From Microlunatus sp. Gsoil 973 (lineage in GTDB: Bacteria > Actinomycetota > Actinomycetes > Propionibacteriales > Propionibacteriaceae), in the NCBI RefSeq assembly GCF_009707365.1, contig NZ_CP046122.1, positions 1,736,001 to 1,800,000 on the forward strand: a stretch of DNA of 64,000 bases, in the 5' to 3' direction. Made by a program: the position numbers and the translations under genes. Below are positions 44,650 to 53,363 of this stretch, piece after piece (position 1 is the first letter of the stretch; the number at the start of each line of letters is the position of its first letter). Under the pieces are notes generated by a model. That model made no database searches. It worked only from the letters and a program-made list of their open reading frames with translations, and was not told the origin of the DNA.

Positions 44650-45672
44650 TCAGTTCGCCTGGTCGAGCCTGTCGGCGCCGCTCGCCGCGATCAGTGACCC
44701 GGCCAGGGCCGTCTGCCGGTAGAAGACGCGGCGTCCGCTCCGCCAGGCCGTGAGCAGTCCGGCCGCCCGCAGGCAGGCGAGATGCTCACTGATCGTGCTG
44801 GCGCTCTGGTCGAGTTCCGCAGCCAGTTGGGTGGTGGTCATCGGCACGTCCAGGCGGGTGAGGATCACCGACCGGGTCCGTCCGAGCAGACCAGACAGAT
44901 GATCATCGGCCGTTGTTTCCGATGCCCGCGCGCCGGTGAACAACCCCTCCCAGGTACGGCCGACGCCGCGGGCGCCGTACACCACGACGAGGTGCTCCGT
45001 CTCGTCGTGATCGATGATCAACTTCGGGTAGCTGAACACCGACGGCACCAGGGTCAGCCGGCGGCAGCCGTTGACCGTGTTCTGGTCGACGTGGTGCGGT
45101 TTGTTGATGCGGAACAGGTCTCCGTCGATCGCCGTCTCGGGGTGGATGTCCTCGAGCAGGCTGTACATGCCGCCGGTGACGATGCGGCCGGCGCGGTGCG
45201 CGACGTCGTCCTCCAGGACCGACTCGATCGCCGACCAGTACGGCTCGACCGCCCGGCGCCAGAAGCCGTCGAGGGCCGCGGTGATCCGGCGCAGACCGGC
45301 ATCACCGCGCCGCAAGGTCTCGGCGAGGATGCCGGGGATCGAATCGGTCTGCCAGACGTTGACCATCTCGTCGGCGATCGCATCGATGCCGTCCTGCTCC
45401 AACCGCGCCAGCTGTGAATCGATCGAGGCGTGAGTCTCATCGGCAGCCCGATACATGAAGCTCGGCAGGAAGGGCCGATCCGGGCACAGCGCCGTCAGCA
45501 GCCGCAGGTCAAGATCCTGCGTCGCTGTTCGGGCGTGCAGCAACCACCGGCGATGGATGCCGGCGCGCGCCGGCTGATCGAACAGCACCAAGGCCGACCC
45601 GAGCTCGGCCAGTGGAGAGAAGTTGAACCGCGTGTGTCCGAACATGTCCGGGCTCAGCTGGAATGCCACCAT
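44650..45672 (-). CDS. ArsR-family regulator with DUF5937-like N-terminal domain
   Basis: The 340-residue protein has a ~240-residue N-terminal domain (LSPDMFGHTRFNFSPLAELG) found fused to ArsR winged helices. The C-terminal HTH is MTTTQLAAELDQSASTISEHLACLRAAGLLTAWRSGRRVFYRQT. No metal-binding Cys cluster is visible. It lies ~105 bp upstream of the FAD monooxygenase gene on the same strand and may regulate it. Confidence 0.87.
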   Translation of the reverse strand: MVAFQLSPDMFGHTRFNFSPLAELGSALVLFDQPARAGIHRRWLLHARTATQDLDLRLLTALCPDRPFLPSFMYRAADETHASIDSQLARLEQDGIDAIADEMVNVWQTDSIPGILAETLRRGDAGLRRITAALDGFWRRAVEPYWSAIESVLEDDVAHRAGRIVTGGMYSLLEDIHPETAIDGDLFRINKPHHVDQNTVNGCRRLTLVPSVFSYPKLIIDHDETEHLVVVYGARGVGRTWEGLFTGARASETTADDHLSGLLGRTRSVILTRLDVPMTTTQLAAELDQSASTISEHLACLRAAGLLTAWRSGRRVFYRQTALAGSLIAASGADRLDQAN

Positions 45673-45884
45673 CGTCGGGTCCTATCGCCAGAGTTGCCAC
45701 CGCCTGGATGATCACCCATCACTCGCCTTTGCCAGGTTGTACGGGTCATGGTGACATCGCAGCAGTCCCACTTCGGTTGGAAGCCCAACCGAGGGTCAAG
45801 GATCGCGCGGACACGGGTCGGCGCCGGATGATTCGGCCTCGACCGAATCCACCGCCGTCGCGATGATGTTCCTGCGGGACCCGC

Positions 45885-46904
45885 TCAGACCGGGAGCTCC
45901 AGGCTGATCCTGGCAAGATCCATTCGCCATGCTGCGTCCTCGCGGGGAGTCGGGGAAACATCCAGGCCAGCGGTCAGCAAGCAGTGATTGGCGTTCCTGG
46001 CCGCCATCAGAACGGGAAGATGACGCTCCCACTCGGCGGGGAACGGCCGGGTGCTGCGATACCCATCGAGCAAGGCGTCGCGGAGTCTCGGATAGTCCGG
46101 GTTGTACGGCCCGGCGGGGTATCCCGCCAGATTTCCCAGAAGCGGGCACACGTCGTACACGTAGCAACCGATGCCGCAGTCGCCGAAGTCGATCACCCCG
46201 ACCTGCCAGCGGTTGCCGACCCGGGAAAGGTGGATGTTGCCGAGGATGTAGTCGCAGTGGATGACCCCGAACTGGTCGCCGAGTTCGGCGAAGATCGCAC
46301 GCGTCCGGTCACCGATGTCGTCGAAGTCCGCCCGGTCGGCCGGCGACAGGATCTCTCCGATGTTCAGCACCGGCCGGAACGGTGACGCGGCCGTCGTGAA
46401 CATCGCGTCGGCGTCCCAGCGAGGGAGGCCGTCCGCCGGGGTGATGTCCTGCGCCGCGTTATGCATCAGGGCCAGGGTCCGGCCGAGCTGCCGTACGGCT
46501 GTCAGATCGAGGCCGTCCCCGGGTCGCCGGACCTCCCCCTCGACCCAGGTGATCAGGTCGGCGTGTTGATCATCGGACACCTCGACCAGCAGGTCACCGG
46601 TCCGCGCCGGCACCGGCTTCGGCAGGAGGACGCCAGATCCGGCCAATGCCGTACCGAGATCACGCAGGTAGGCGAGTTCAGCCCGGGTGTTGGCCGTCGT
46701 CCGGTAACCACGCCGGTGCACGCGCAGCGCGTAGCGGGCGTCGGTAGTGACGACCCGGAAGATCATCGTGAGCCCCGAGCCAAGCAGCTCGATCCGCGTC
46801 CCGCGCGGCATGTCGTACGCCGACAACGCGGCTCTGGCCAACTCCTCGGCCCTGCGGTGATCCGTGATCGCGCGACTCCTCAGCGTCCGACTGCCTTGTC
46901 GCAC
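45885..46904 (-). CDS. aminoglycoside phosphotransferase-family kinase
   Basis: GTG 46904 is chosen because in-frame sequence upstream is antisense to the next gene. The 339-residue protein has the protein-kinase-like APH fold with the Brenner motif VIHCDYILGNIHLS near residue 225 and the DFG-type VGVIDFGDCGIG near residue 246. The family phosphorylates small molecules such as homoserine, choline or aminoglycosides; resistance function should not be assumed. It is divergent from a VOC gene with a 78-bp gap. Confidence 0.86.
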   Translation of the reverse strand: MRQGSRTLRSRAITDHRRAEELARAALSAYDMPRGTRIELLGSGLTMIFRVVTTDARYALRVHRRGYRTTANTRAELAYLRDLGTALAGSGVLLPKPVPARTGDLLVEVSDDQHADLITWVEGEVRRPGDGLDLTAVRQLGRTLALMHNAAQDITPADGLPRWDADAMFTTAASPFRPVLNIGEILSPADRADFDDIGDRTRAIFAELGDQFGVIHCDYILGNIHLSRVGNRWQVGVIDFGDCGIGCYVYDVCPLLGNLAGYPAGPYNPDYPRLRDALLDGYRSTRPFPAEWERHLPVLMAARNANHCLLTAGLDVSPTPREDAAWRMDLARISLELPV

Positions 46905-46982
46905 CGTAGCCCGGCCCGGGACGGCGACACGACCGAATTTCCTCGACCGAGCTCGGCCGCCGTGGCAGTAGCATGCGGCGCC

Positions 46983-47420
46983 ATGCCCATCAAACTGGAG
47001 AATGTCGGCATCGCGGTCCGTGATCTTGAAGCCACGATCGCCTTCTTCACCGACCTCGGACTCACCGTCCTCGGTCGCGACACGATCAGCGGCGAGTGGG
47101 CAGACACCGCCGTCGACCTGGACGGCAACCACGTCAAGATCGCCATGCTGCAGACGCCGGACGGCCACGGCCGGCTCGAACTCTTCGAGTATCTGCATCC
47201 CGAGGCGATCGATACCGAACCCACCCGGCCCAACGAGATCGGCATGCACCGGGTCGCCTTCTCCGTCGACGACATCGACACCGCGCTCGAGATCGCTGCA
47301 CGGCACGGCTGCCGCCCGTTACGCGGTGTGGCCAACTATCAGGACGTCTACAAGCTCACCTATCTCCGCGGCCCGAGCGGCATCATCGTCATGCTCGCCC
47401 AGGATCTCACCAGGGCCTGA
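46983..47420 (+). CDS. glyoxalase/VOC family protein
   Basis: The 145-residue protein has two VOC half-modules: IKLENVGIAVRDLEATIAFFTDLGL at the start, and GMHRVAFSVDDIDTALEIAARHGC at residue ~95. Metal ligands fit H/E positions (ELFEYLHPE, final LRGPSGIIVMLAQ). It would be a dioxygenase, glyoxalase or resistance-type VOC protein; substrate unknown. A perfect 12-bp-stem hairpin follows the stop. Confidence 0.88.
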   Translation: MPIKLENVGIAVRDLEATIAFFTDLGLTVLGRDTISGEWADTAVDLDGNHVKIAMLQTPDGHGRLELFEYLHPEAIDTEPTRPNEIGMHRVAFSVDDIDTALEIAARHGCRPLRGVANYQDVYKLTYLRGPSGIIVMLAQDLTRA

Positions 47421-47432
47421 CCACCCCCAGAC

Positions 47433-47460
47433 GGCCGGCGGGGACCGATCCCCGCCGGCC
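47433..47460. terminator. bidirectional hairpin terminator
   Basis: GGCCGGCGGGGA at 47433-47444 pairs perfectly with TCCCCGCCGGCC at 47449-47460, a 12-bp stem with loop CCGA, placed between the convergent VOC and YCII-like genes. Downstream ATCGTTAT on the plus strand is weakly T-rich. Confidence 0.8.
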
Positions 47461-47487
47461 ATCGTTATCCGGGCGGGTCGCCGGCTA

Positions 47488-47830
47488 CTACTTGACCTCG
47501 CGGAGCTCCTGAGGCCAGCCGCAGCCTTCGGCGACCTTGCCCGCCCACATCTTCGCCTGCTCGATGTCGGGCACGTCGATGATCGTCAGTCCGCCGAGAA
47601 ACTCCTTGGTCTCCGCGTACGGTCCGTCGGTGATGATCAACTCGCCACTGGTGGCGTCTGCACTGAACGCCTGGTCGATCTCCTCGACCAGGCCGCCGGC
47701 GTAGACGTAGACCCCCGCCTCTTTCATCTCCTCCACGACGGCCTTGGCCAGGGGGACCACGGCCGGCGAACCACTCCGCATCGTGATCGCCCACCCATTG
47801 CTGGTTGAAGTAGATGATGTATTGGGTCAT
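47488..47830 (-). pseudogene. YCII-family protein with single-base frameshift
   Basis: The ATG at 47830 has AGAGGAGCAG upstream and opens the family sequence MTQYIIYFNQQWVGDHDAEW. The frame is lost after GRGP. A neighbouring frame continues with PLAKAVVEEMKEAGVYVYAGGL, ELIITDGPYAETKEFLGG and DIEQAKMWAGKV to the stop at 47488. The switch is at five G (five C in the coding strand) at 47751-47755; removing one C gives 114 codons. YCII/YciI-like proteins are small ferredoxin-like-fold proteins, often next to sigma-70-like genes, none of which is seen here. The lesion or assembly error is unresolved. Confidence 0.83.
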
Positions 47831-48006
47831 GTCTGCTCCTCTCGCGTGGCGCGGGCCGGGTGCACGCACCTTCCAGTTGCTCCACGAACGGGGTCGGCCG
47901 AATCCGACACACTGACCGTACCGGGCATCGAACTGATCTTGCGCCATGCTGTTGCTGCGACGCCCGGTAGAGCCGCGACGATCGCACGACACAGGAAGGC
48001 TCCCCC

Positions 48007-48678
48007 GTGAAACTGCTGCTCACCTCCGGTGGCATCAGGAACGCCAGCATCCGCGCCGCACTGGTCGACCTGCTGGGCAAACCGATCACCGAATCCAACG
48101 TCCTCTTCGTTCCGACGGCGCAGTGGGGGCAGCCGGCGTGTACGCCCGCGTCGGTGTGGGAGTCGATCGCTGACCTGTCCACGGGTGAGCAGGCCGGCGA
48201 GTCGGGCTGGAAGTCGGTCGGCGTCCTCGAACTGACGGCGCTGCCCACCATCGGCACCAAACGCTGGGTCCCGTGGGTTCGGCAGGCCGATGTCCTGCTG
48301 GTCGACGGCGGCGAGGCGACCTACCTGTGCCACTGGCTCCGACAGTCCGGCTTCACTGATCTGATGCCCTCACTGAGCGAGACGGTCTGGGTCGGAATCA
48401 GCGCCGGCAGCATGGTGATGACTCCACGCATCGGCAGCCAGTTCGTCGACTGGCCCGACTCTCCCGGCGACGAGACGTTGGGTGTCGTCGACTTCTCGAT
48501 CTTCCCGCACCTGGACTTTCCGGGGTGGCCGGACAACGCCATGGAGAGTGCGCGTCACTGGGCGAAGACCATTCCGGGGCCGGCGTACGCGATCGACGAC
48601 CAGACGGCCATCTCGGTCGTCGGCGGCAGGGTCGAGGTCGTCTCCGAGGGCAGCTGGGAGCTGCTCAACCCGTGGTGA
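48007..48678 (+). CDS. peptidase E (S51) family protein
   Basis: The 223-residue protein starts with GTG behind AGGAAGG. It has the class-I-glutamine-amidotransferase-like fold of peptidase E, with the nucleophile elbow WVGISAGSMVM near residue 131. LLVDGGEATYLCHWLR near 100 and the HLDFPG region near residue 168 supply the likely His. Family members cleave Asp-X dipeptides. It is convergent with the second FAD monooxygenase gene. Confidence 0.87.
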   Translation: MKLLLTSGGIRNASIRAALVDLLGKPITESNVLFVPTAQWGQPACTPASVWESIADLSTGEQAGESGWKSVGVLELTALPTIGTKRWVPWVRQADVLLVDGGEATYLCHWLRQSGFTDLMPSLSETVWVGISAGSMVMTPRIGSQFVDWPDSPGDETLGVVDFSIFPHLDFPGWPDNAMESARHWAKTIPGPAYAIDDQTAISVVGGRVEVVSEGSWELLNPW

Positions 48679-48682
48679 TCAC

Positions 48683-48696
48683 GTTCCCGCGGGAAC
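48683..48696. repeat. 14-bp perfect palindrome between convergent genes
   Basis: GTTCCCGCGGGAAC is self-complementary with no loop and lies 5 bp after the peptidase E stop. It may act as a weak terminator or a binding site; neither is shown. Confidence 0.5.
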
Positions 48697-48726
48697 GCCC
48701 CGCCACCTGATCAGGGCGGCAGCTGA

Positions 48727-49920
48727 TCAGGCAGGTTCGAATGCGGGCAGCTCGATGGCGTCGTGGAAGCTCCTGCCCATGGCCAGCTCGGTCACCTTGG
48801 GCAGTCCCATCAACGCCATCGTCGCGTTGCGAACCAGCAACTGGAGTCGGTTCCGCGGTGCGAACGCCGAACCCAGCCGCCGGGCCGCCTGCTGCTTCGA
48901 CTCCAGGAACGGAGCGAGCCGGGACTGGTACCGGGCGAACGCCTGCCGATGATCCCCATCGGCGGCCGCCAACTCCGCTGCCAGTACGTACGCCTCCACC
49001 ATGGCAAGAGCCGAACCCTGACCGGCCAGCAGCGACGGGCACGCCGCCGCGTCGCCGACCAGGGCGATCCGACCGCGGGTCCAGGACGGCATCCGGATCT
49101 GGCTCACAGCGTCGAAATAGAAGGTGTCGAGAGCCGACGAGTCGGCCGGTGGCATGGCGTCGAGGAGTGCGGGGATCTCCCAGCCGGCCCCGGCCAAGCG
49201 TTTCCGGAGCAACTGCTGCTGGTCGGCTACATCGTCCAGCGGCACCGGGCCGTCATGGCGGACCGTGAACACCGCCATGGTCAGGTCGTCACGCAGCGAC
49301 ACCCGGACCGCCTGGAAGCCCACCTCGGCGTGCATCATCGCGACGAGTTCGTCGCGCGGCCGGTAGCCCGGAACATCGAAGACCGACACCACGGTGTTCC
49401 GGTAGTCCTCGAACTGTTGGTCCGGGCCGAAGGCGAGCCGTCGGACCCGGGAGTGCAGTCCGTCCGCCCCCACCACGAGGTCGAAATCCCGTTCCCCGCC
49501 CCTCTCGAGAGTGACCCGGACGCGCTGCCCGTCGTCGTCCAGCGCGCGAACCGTGTCACCGAGGATCAACTCGGCTGCGCCGTCGAGAGCGTCGTAGATC
49601 GCCGCCGCCAGGTCGGAGCGGGCGATGCTGACATAGCGTTCGGTCGAGCCGACGATGCCGTCCAGGCGCAGCGACGCGATCCGCCGACCGCTCCGGTCCA
49701 CCGACCGGGCCGCTGTCATCACGTACCCCTGCCGTTGCAGCCTCGGGACGATGCCCATCCGATCGGCAACCTCGAAACCGGCTCCCCAGAAGTCGATCAG
49801 ATAGCCGCCCCGCCGCAGTGCCGGCGCCCGTTCGACCAGCGTCGGCTCGTGGCCCGCCTGCAGCAACCAGTACGCCAGGGTCGGCCCGGCGATCCCGGCT
49901 CCGACGATCAACACCCGCAT
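48727..49920 (-). CDS. FAD-dependent monooxygenase (PHBH type), second
   Basis: The 397-residue protein starts at ATG 49920 behind GGAGGTCGG. It has the FAD loop LIVGAGIAGPTLAYWLL, the DG motif LVVGADGLHSRVRRLAFG near residue 152, and the GD motif IALVGDAAACPSLLAGQGSALAMVEAY near residue 280. It has a C-terminal FLESKQQAARRLGSAF helix like tetracycline/antibiotic-modifying relatives, so a xenobiotic or secondary-metabolite substrate is plausible. It is about the same length as the gene at 43327 and is paralogous. Confidence 0.9.
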   Translation of the reverse strand: MRVLIVGAGIAGPTLAYWLLQAGHEPTLVERAPALRRGGYLIDFWGAGFEVADRMGIVPRLQRQGYVMTAARSVDRSGRRIASLRLDGIVGSTERYVSIARSDLAAAIYDALDGAAELILGDTVRALDDDGQRVRVTLERGGERDFDLVVGADGLHSRVRRLAFGPDQQFEDYRNTVVSVFDVPGYRPRDELVAMMHAEVGFQAVRVSLRDDLTMAVFTVRHDGPVPLDDVADQQQLLRKRLAGAGWEIPALLDAMPPADSSALDTFYFDAVSQIRMPSWTRGRIALVGDAAACPSLLAGQGSALAMVEAYVLAAELAAADGDHRQAFARYQSRLAPFLESKQQAARRLGSAFAPRNRLQLLVRNATMALMGLPKVTELAMGRSFHDAIELPAFEPA

Positions 49921-50010
49921 GCTGCCGACCTCCAGCGATCTGACCCGAACAACGCCACGGAGTTCAGTCTGGACCTATCGGTCGGATCTGGCGAGGGAGC
50001 GAGGTCGGCC

Positions 50011-50421
50011 TCAGGCGCCGGTCGTGACGGGCCTCCCCTGCCGGGGTGCGGTGACCTTGCTGCCGTCGGGGCCGATGATGACGTAGATCAGCGTGGCCAC
50101 GAACCCGAGACTCACCAGGCCCGCCACCAACAGGATGACGAACCAGGCCTTGTCCTCCAGGGCAAAGGTGTTGACCACCGCGCCGACCCAGGCAACGAAC
50201 TGTCCGATGCTCGCCAGGATCAACACGAGTACACCCACCGAGGCCATGACGACCGCTGCGACAAGCGACGGGCTCCGCTCGATCCCGACGACGTCGTCGC
50301 CTTGCATGATGAGGCTGTCGGACAAGACGGCAACCGCGATCGCGGCGATGATCAGGGCTACCGACGCGATCATTCCGAGCAGGCTCCAGACGAAGATTGC
50401 CACCACTAGTTTCTTGGACAC
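50011..50421 (-). CDS. small four-span membrane protein
   Basis: GTG 50421 has AGGGGATGG upstream. The 136-residue protein has three to four hydrophobic segments (VVAIFVWSLLGMIASVALI, LVAAVVMASVGVLVLI, WFVILLVAGLVSLGFVATLI) and a short charged C-terminus. I do not recognise the family. It lies between the monooxygenase and the antiporter genes on the same strand, but its gaps are too long to call an operon. Confidence 0.6.
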   Translation of the reverse strand: MSKKLVVAIFVWSLLGMIASVALIIAAIAVAVLSDSLIMQGDDVVGIERSPSLVAAVVMASVGVLVLILASIGQFVAWVGAVVNTFALEDKAWFVILLVAGLVSLGFVATLIYVIIGPDGSKVTAPRQGRPVTTGA

Positions 50422-50572
50422 GACCCATCCCCTGTCGTTGACCTGTTCCGGCCGGCAGCCGCCGCGCCGGGGCGAGTTCTGCCACCTCAAGCCTTGCCGA
50501 CCCGGTCGGGCGCACCAGTGGCCAAGGTCCCACGGAAACAGGGCGGGAGCGCGGGGACAGCCGGTGGATCGG

Positions 50573-51619
50573 TCAGCGGCTGACCACGAAGAAGAGCACC
50601 CCGACGACGGCGTAGGTGATCACCAGGGCGGCGCCCTTCGCGCGGCTGACACGCCCCCGGCCGAGCAGCACGGCGGGCACCAGGACGGCAAGGGCGTATC
50701 CGACGAACTCCACCGGTTGGAAGGCCATCGGCAGTGGCTGCAGCAACAGGGAGATCAGCACGACGGCCGGGATGACGAAGGTCGCAACCTGGGCCGCCGA
50801 ACTGAGGCCGATCTCGGTGGCCAGCGCGACATTGCCGCGGGCCGCGACGACGACGGCGCCGCCGTGCTCGGCCGCGTTCCCGACGATGGCGATGATGATC
50901 GCGGAGGTGAAGAACTGTCCGAGTCCGGTGTGCTCGGCGAAGGTCTCGATGGTGCCGGTCAACAGTTCGCTGACCACGGCAGTGGCGACTGTTGCCAGCC
51001 CGAGGGTGACCAGCCCGCGGGTCAGGGACCATGCGCCGTCGCTTGCGTCCGGACCGTTGTCGCGATGCAGTCGTACCGCCCGCCGGATGTGCACGGTGGT
51101 GATCACCAGATAGATGGCCAACAGCACCGCGGCGATCACGACGGCGTACGACGTCAGCTCGGCCGGCCGGGATTCGCCACCCGTTAATACCGAAGGAAGC
51201 AGCGTGGCGACTCCGAACAGCCCGGCGGCGAGGGCGACCTGGCCGAGGTTGGCGAACACCGACCGTCGGGAGACACGCGCCGTGCGGCCGAAGACCAGGG
51301 CTGTGCCCAGCACCAGTAACAGGTTGCTCACCACGGATCCGGTGAGCGAGGCACGAACGACGGTGAACAGGCCCTCGTGCACCGCGAACAGGCTGATCAG
51401 CAGCTCGGGAGCGTTGCCGAAGCTGGCGTTCAGCAGCCCGGCGACGACCGGGCCGGTGTGTTCGCCGACGTTGTCGGTCGACTCCCCGATCGCGAACGCG
51501 AGCGGGATGAGCGCCAGCGCACTGACGATGAACAGGGCAGTGCCGTGGACACCCAGCAGCGCCAGCACGACGTCGATCGGGACGAGGATGGTCGCCGCCC
51601 ACAGGATCCGCCTCGTCAC
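50573..51619 (-). CDS. Ca2+/H+ antiporter (CaxA/ChaA family)
   Basis: The 348-residue, ten- to eleven-span CaCA-type exchanger starts with GTG at 51619. It shows the two inverted alpha-repeat motifs: LLNASFGNAPELLISLFAV near residue 62, and AIIIAIVGNAAEHGGAVVVAARGN near residue 228. The repeats contain the acidic Glu residues that bind Ca2+ and protons. It would extrude cytoplasmic calcium using the proton gradient. The GNAPELL motif has Pro where many homologues have Thr. Confidence 0.9.
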   Translation of the reverse strand: MTRRILWAATILVPIDVVLALLGVHGTALFIVSALALIPLAFAIGESTDNVGEHTGPVVAGLLNASFGNAPELLISLFAVHEGLFTVVRASLTGSVVSNLLLVLGTALVFGRTARVSRRSVFANLGQVALAAGLFGVATLLPSVLTGGESRPAELTSYAVVIAAVLLAIYLVITTVHIRRAVRLHRDNGPDASDGAWSLTRGLVTLGLATVATAVVSELLTGTIETFAEHTGLGQFFTSAIIIAIVGNAAEHGGAVVVAARGNVALATEIGLSSAAQVATFVIPAVVLISLLLQPLPMAFQPVEFVGYALAVLVPAVLLGRGRVSRAKGAALVITYAVVGVLFFVVSR

Positions 51620-51786
51620 TCCTGGATGCTCCCTCCATCGGCCGGTGGCCGGATTGCCGGGGCAACTCTACGGATTCGGCCCCGGACGCCTCCGCCCGCC
51701 CTGGCTGAGAGCGAGCTGAGTGGGGAGCCTAGCGGACCTGTTCGGCGAAGATCTCAGCGAACCTGCCGCGAGCCACTGCCGCGGAC

Positions 51787-51800
51787 ATGACCATGGTCCC
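51787..51800. promoter_or_regulatory. weak DevR-box-like palindrome upstream of DoxX gene
   Basis: ATGACCATGGTCCC contains the palindrome GACCATGGTC. Its reverse strand starts GGGACC, resembling the GGGACT half of the DosR/DevR box. It lies 117 bp upstream of the DoxX-like start. The match is imperfect, and I would not act on it without experimental support. Confidence 0.2.
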
Positions 51801-51916
51801 GCGAGGTCCCGCCTTTCGGCAGTTCGCCGACAGCGGTGTAAAGACCAAGATCAAAGACGAAGACAACAACAAGGCCTTTGATCCGGACACGGATCACCAT
51901 TCGGGAAGGAACGATC

Positions 51917-52573
51917 ATGAGCGTTCATCACGGAACGCACACCGCGGGCCCAGTCGCCCGTGCCGCCGCCACACCACAGGAGAAGGTGGCCGTCAGAAGG
52001 CCCGGCGACGTTGCCGAGGTCTCCACGCAGCGCGCCAGCGTCCCCACGGTACGCACCGCCGCGGCCCGTCGGATCCTGGCCGTGCTCCGGTTCGCCACCG
52101 GATTCATCTTCCTGTGGGCGTTCCTGGACAAGACCTTCGGACTAGGGTTCGCAACCACGAGTGAAAGGGCGTGGCTGAACGGCGGCTCGCCGACGAAGGG
52201 CTTCCTGTCCTCGAGCGAGGTCGGGCCGTTCACCGGTATCGCCCACGCGATCGCCGGCGCAGGATGGGCCGACTGGCTGTTCATGATCGCCCTGCTCGCT
52301 GTGGGCGTCGCGGTCATGGCAGGCATAGCGCTCTGGCCGGCCGCCATCGCCGGCTCGCTGCTCATGCTGATGATGTGGGCGACCGAGTTCCCGCCCTTCC
52401 GGTTCACCGCCGCCGGTGATCCGAGCGGATCGACCAACCCGATCGTCGATTACCACATCATCTACGGGCTCGCGCTGTTCGCACTGGCCGCAACCTCTGC
52501 GGGTGTCACCTGGGGCCTGAGCCGCTACTGGACCCGGCTCCCCTACATCCGCGACCACACCTGGACCCACTGA
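51917..52573 (+). CDS. DoxX-like membrane protein
   Basis: The start at ATG 51917 has GGGAAGGA upstream. The 218-residue protein has a ~65-residue polar N-terminus followed by four membrane spans. Its DoxX-type features are RILAVLRFATGFIFLWAFLDKTFGLGF near residue 72, the glycine-rich FMIALLAVGVAVMAGIALWP and NPIVDYHIIYGLALFALA. DoxX proteins are linked to terminal quinol oxidation and thiosulfate metabolism. It lies beside a DevRS-type system, so a role under hypoxia is possible but unproven. Confidence 0.83.
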   Translation: MSVHHGTHTAGPVARAAATPQEKVAVRRPGDVAEVSTQRASVPTVRTAAARRILAVLRFATGFIFLWAFLDKTFGLGFATTSERAWLNGGSPTKGFLSSSEVGPFTGIAHAIAGAGWADWLFMIALLAVGVAVMAGIALWPAAIAGSLLMLMMWATEFPPFRFTAAGDPSGSTNPIVDYHIIYGLALFALAATSAGVTWGLSRYWTRLPYIRDHTWTH

Positions 52574-52604
52574 CGCAGCCTTCCCGCTCAGCGGATCCAC
52601 AACG

Positions 52605-52637
52605 GTTCGGCGCCGGCCGCCCAGGTCGGCGCCGAAC
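52605..52637 (+). terminator. hairpin terminator after the DoxX-like gene
   Basis: GTTCGGCGCCG at 52605-52615 pairs perfectly with CGGCGCCGAAC at 52627-52637, an 11-bp stem with an 11-nt loop, 31 bp after the stop. Confidence 0.65.
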
Positions 52638-52778
52638 GCTGCTGTCCGCGGCCCAACTGATGATCACCCCGGCATGATCCGAAACCTGTACGACCCCGGA
52701 TTGATCGAATTCCGCGATCGATTCGTACTCCCTGCTGTGAGCGCCCACCCATAGGGACCCACAACAAGGAGGAAACAC

Positions 52779-53342
52779 ATGCGCAAGGCCGTCACGTTCG
52801 CAGTGGCCGGCATCTGCTCGCTGGTGATCACCGGCTGCAGCAATTCGATGAACTCCCCGTCGAGTTCGTCAGGACAGCAGGCAGCACCCGATGGTGCGCG
52901 TGGCCAGACGGTCGCGATCCGCGACGGATCCGGCATCGGGAAGGTTCTGGTTAACAGCAAGGGACGCACGCTGTATCTGGATGACCAGGAGAAATCCGGC
53001 CGGATCCTGTGCGCCAAGGCCGACTGCACCGCCATCTGGGCTCCGCTGACCATCAAGGGCAGGAAGGCGCCGACCGGGCCGGCCGACGTCAACGACAAAC
53101 TCGGCACCATCAAACGGCCCGATGGCATCACCCAGGTCACCCTCGACGGCGCCCCGCTGTACACGTTCGCCTACGACATGATTCCAGGAGACGTCAAGGG
53201 CGACGGTCAGCAGGACACCTTCGACGGTACGTCCTTCAGCTGGCACGCGGCGACACCGAGCGGCCCTGCCGCAGACCGGTCCGGCAGCAACAGCAACGGG
53301 GACAGCGGGAACAGCAACAACGGTGGATACGGGGACTACTGA
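52779..53342 (+). CDS. secreted lipoprotein of the Yx(FWY)xxD (COG4315) type
   Basis: The ATG at 52779 has AAGGAGG nine bases upstream. The 187-residue protein has a lipoprotein signal with lipobox VITGC. Two COG4315-like repeats follow, GRTLYLDDQEKSG near residue 68 and PLYTFAYDMIPGDVKGDGQQD near residue 127, with conserved Tyr and Asp residues. The tail is Ser/Asn/Gly-rich and low complexity. Function is unknown; other members are predicted to be electron-transfer or redox-related. It is convergent with the response-regulator gene (21-bp gap). Confidence 0.85.
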   Translation: MRKAVTFAVAGICSLVITGCSNSMNSPSSSSGQQAAPDGARGQTVAIRDGSGIGKVLVNSKGRTLYLDDQEKSGRILCAKADCTAIWAPLTIKGRKAPTGPADVNDKLGTIKRPDGITQVTLDGAPLYTFAYDMIPGDVKGDGQQDTFDGTSFSWHAATPSGPAADRSGSNSNGDSGNSNNGGYGDY

Positions 53343-53363
53343 TCACGACCAGGCGGCCGCGTC

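Noticed and set aside
45885-46904. Aminoglycoside resistance determinant
   Set aside because: Only the general APH kinase fold is visible. The family covers many small-molecule kinases and nothing in the context points to antibiotic resistance.
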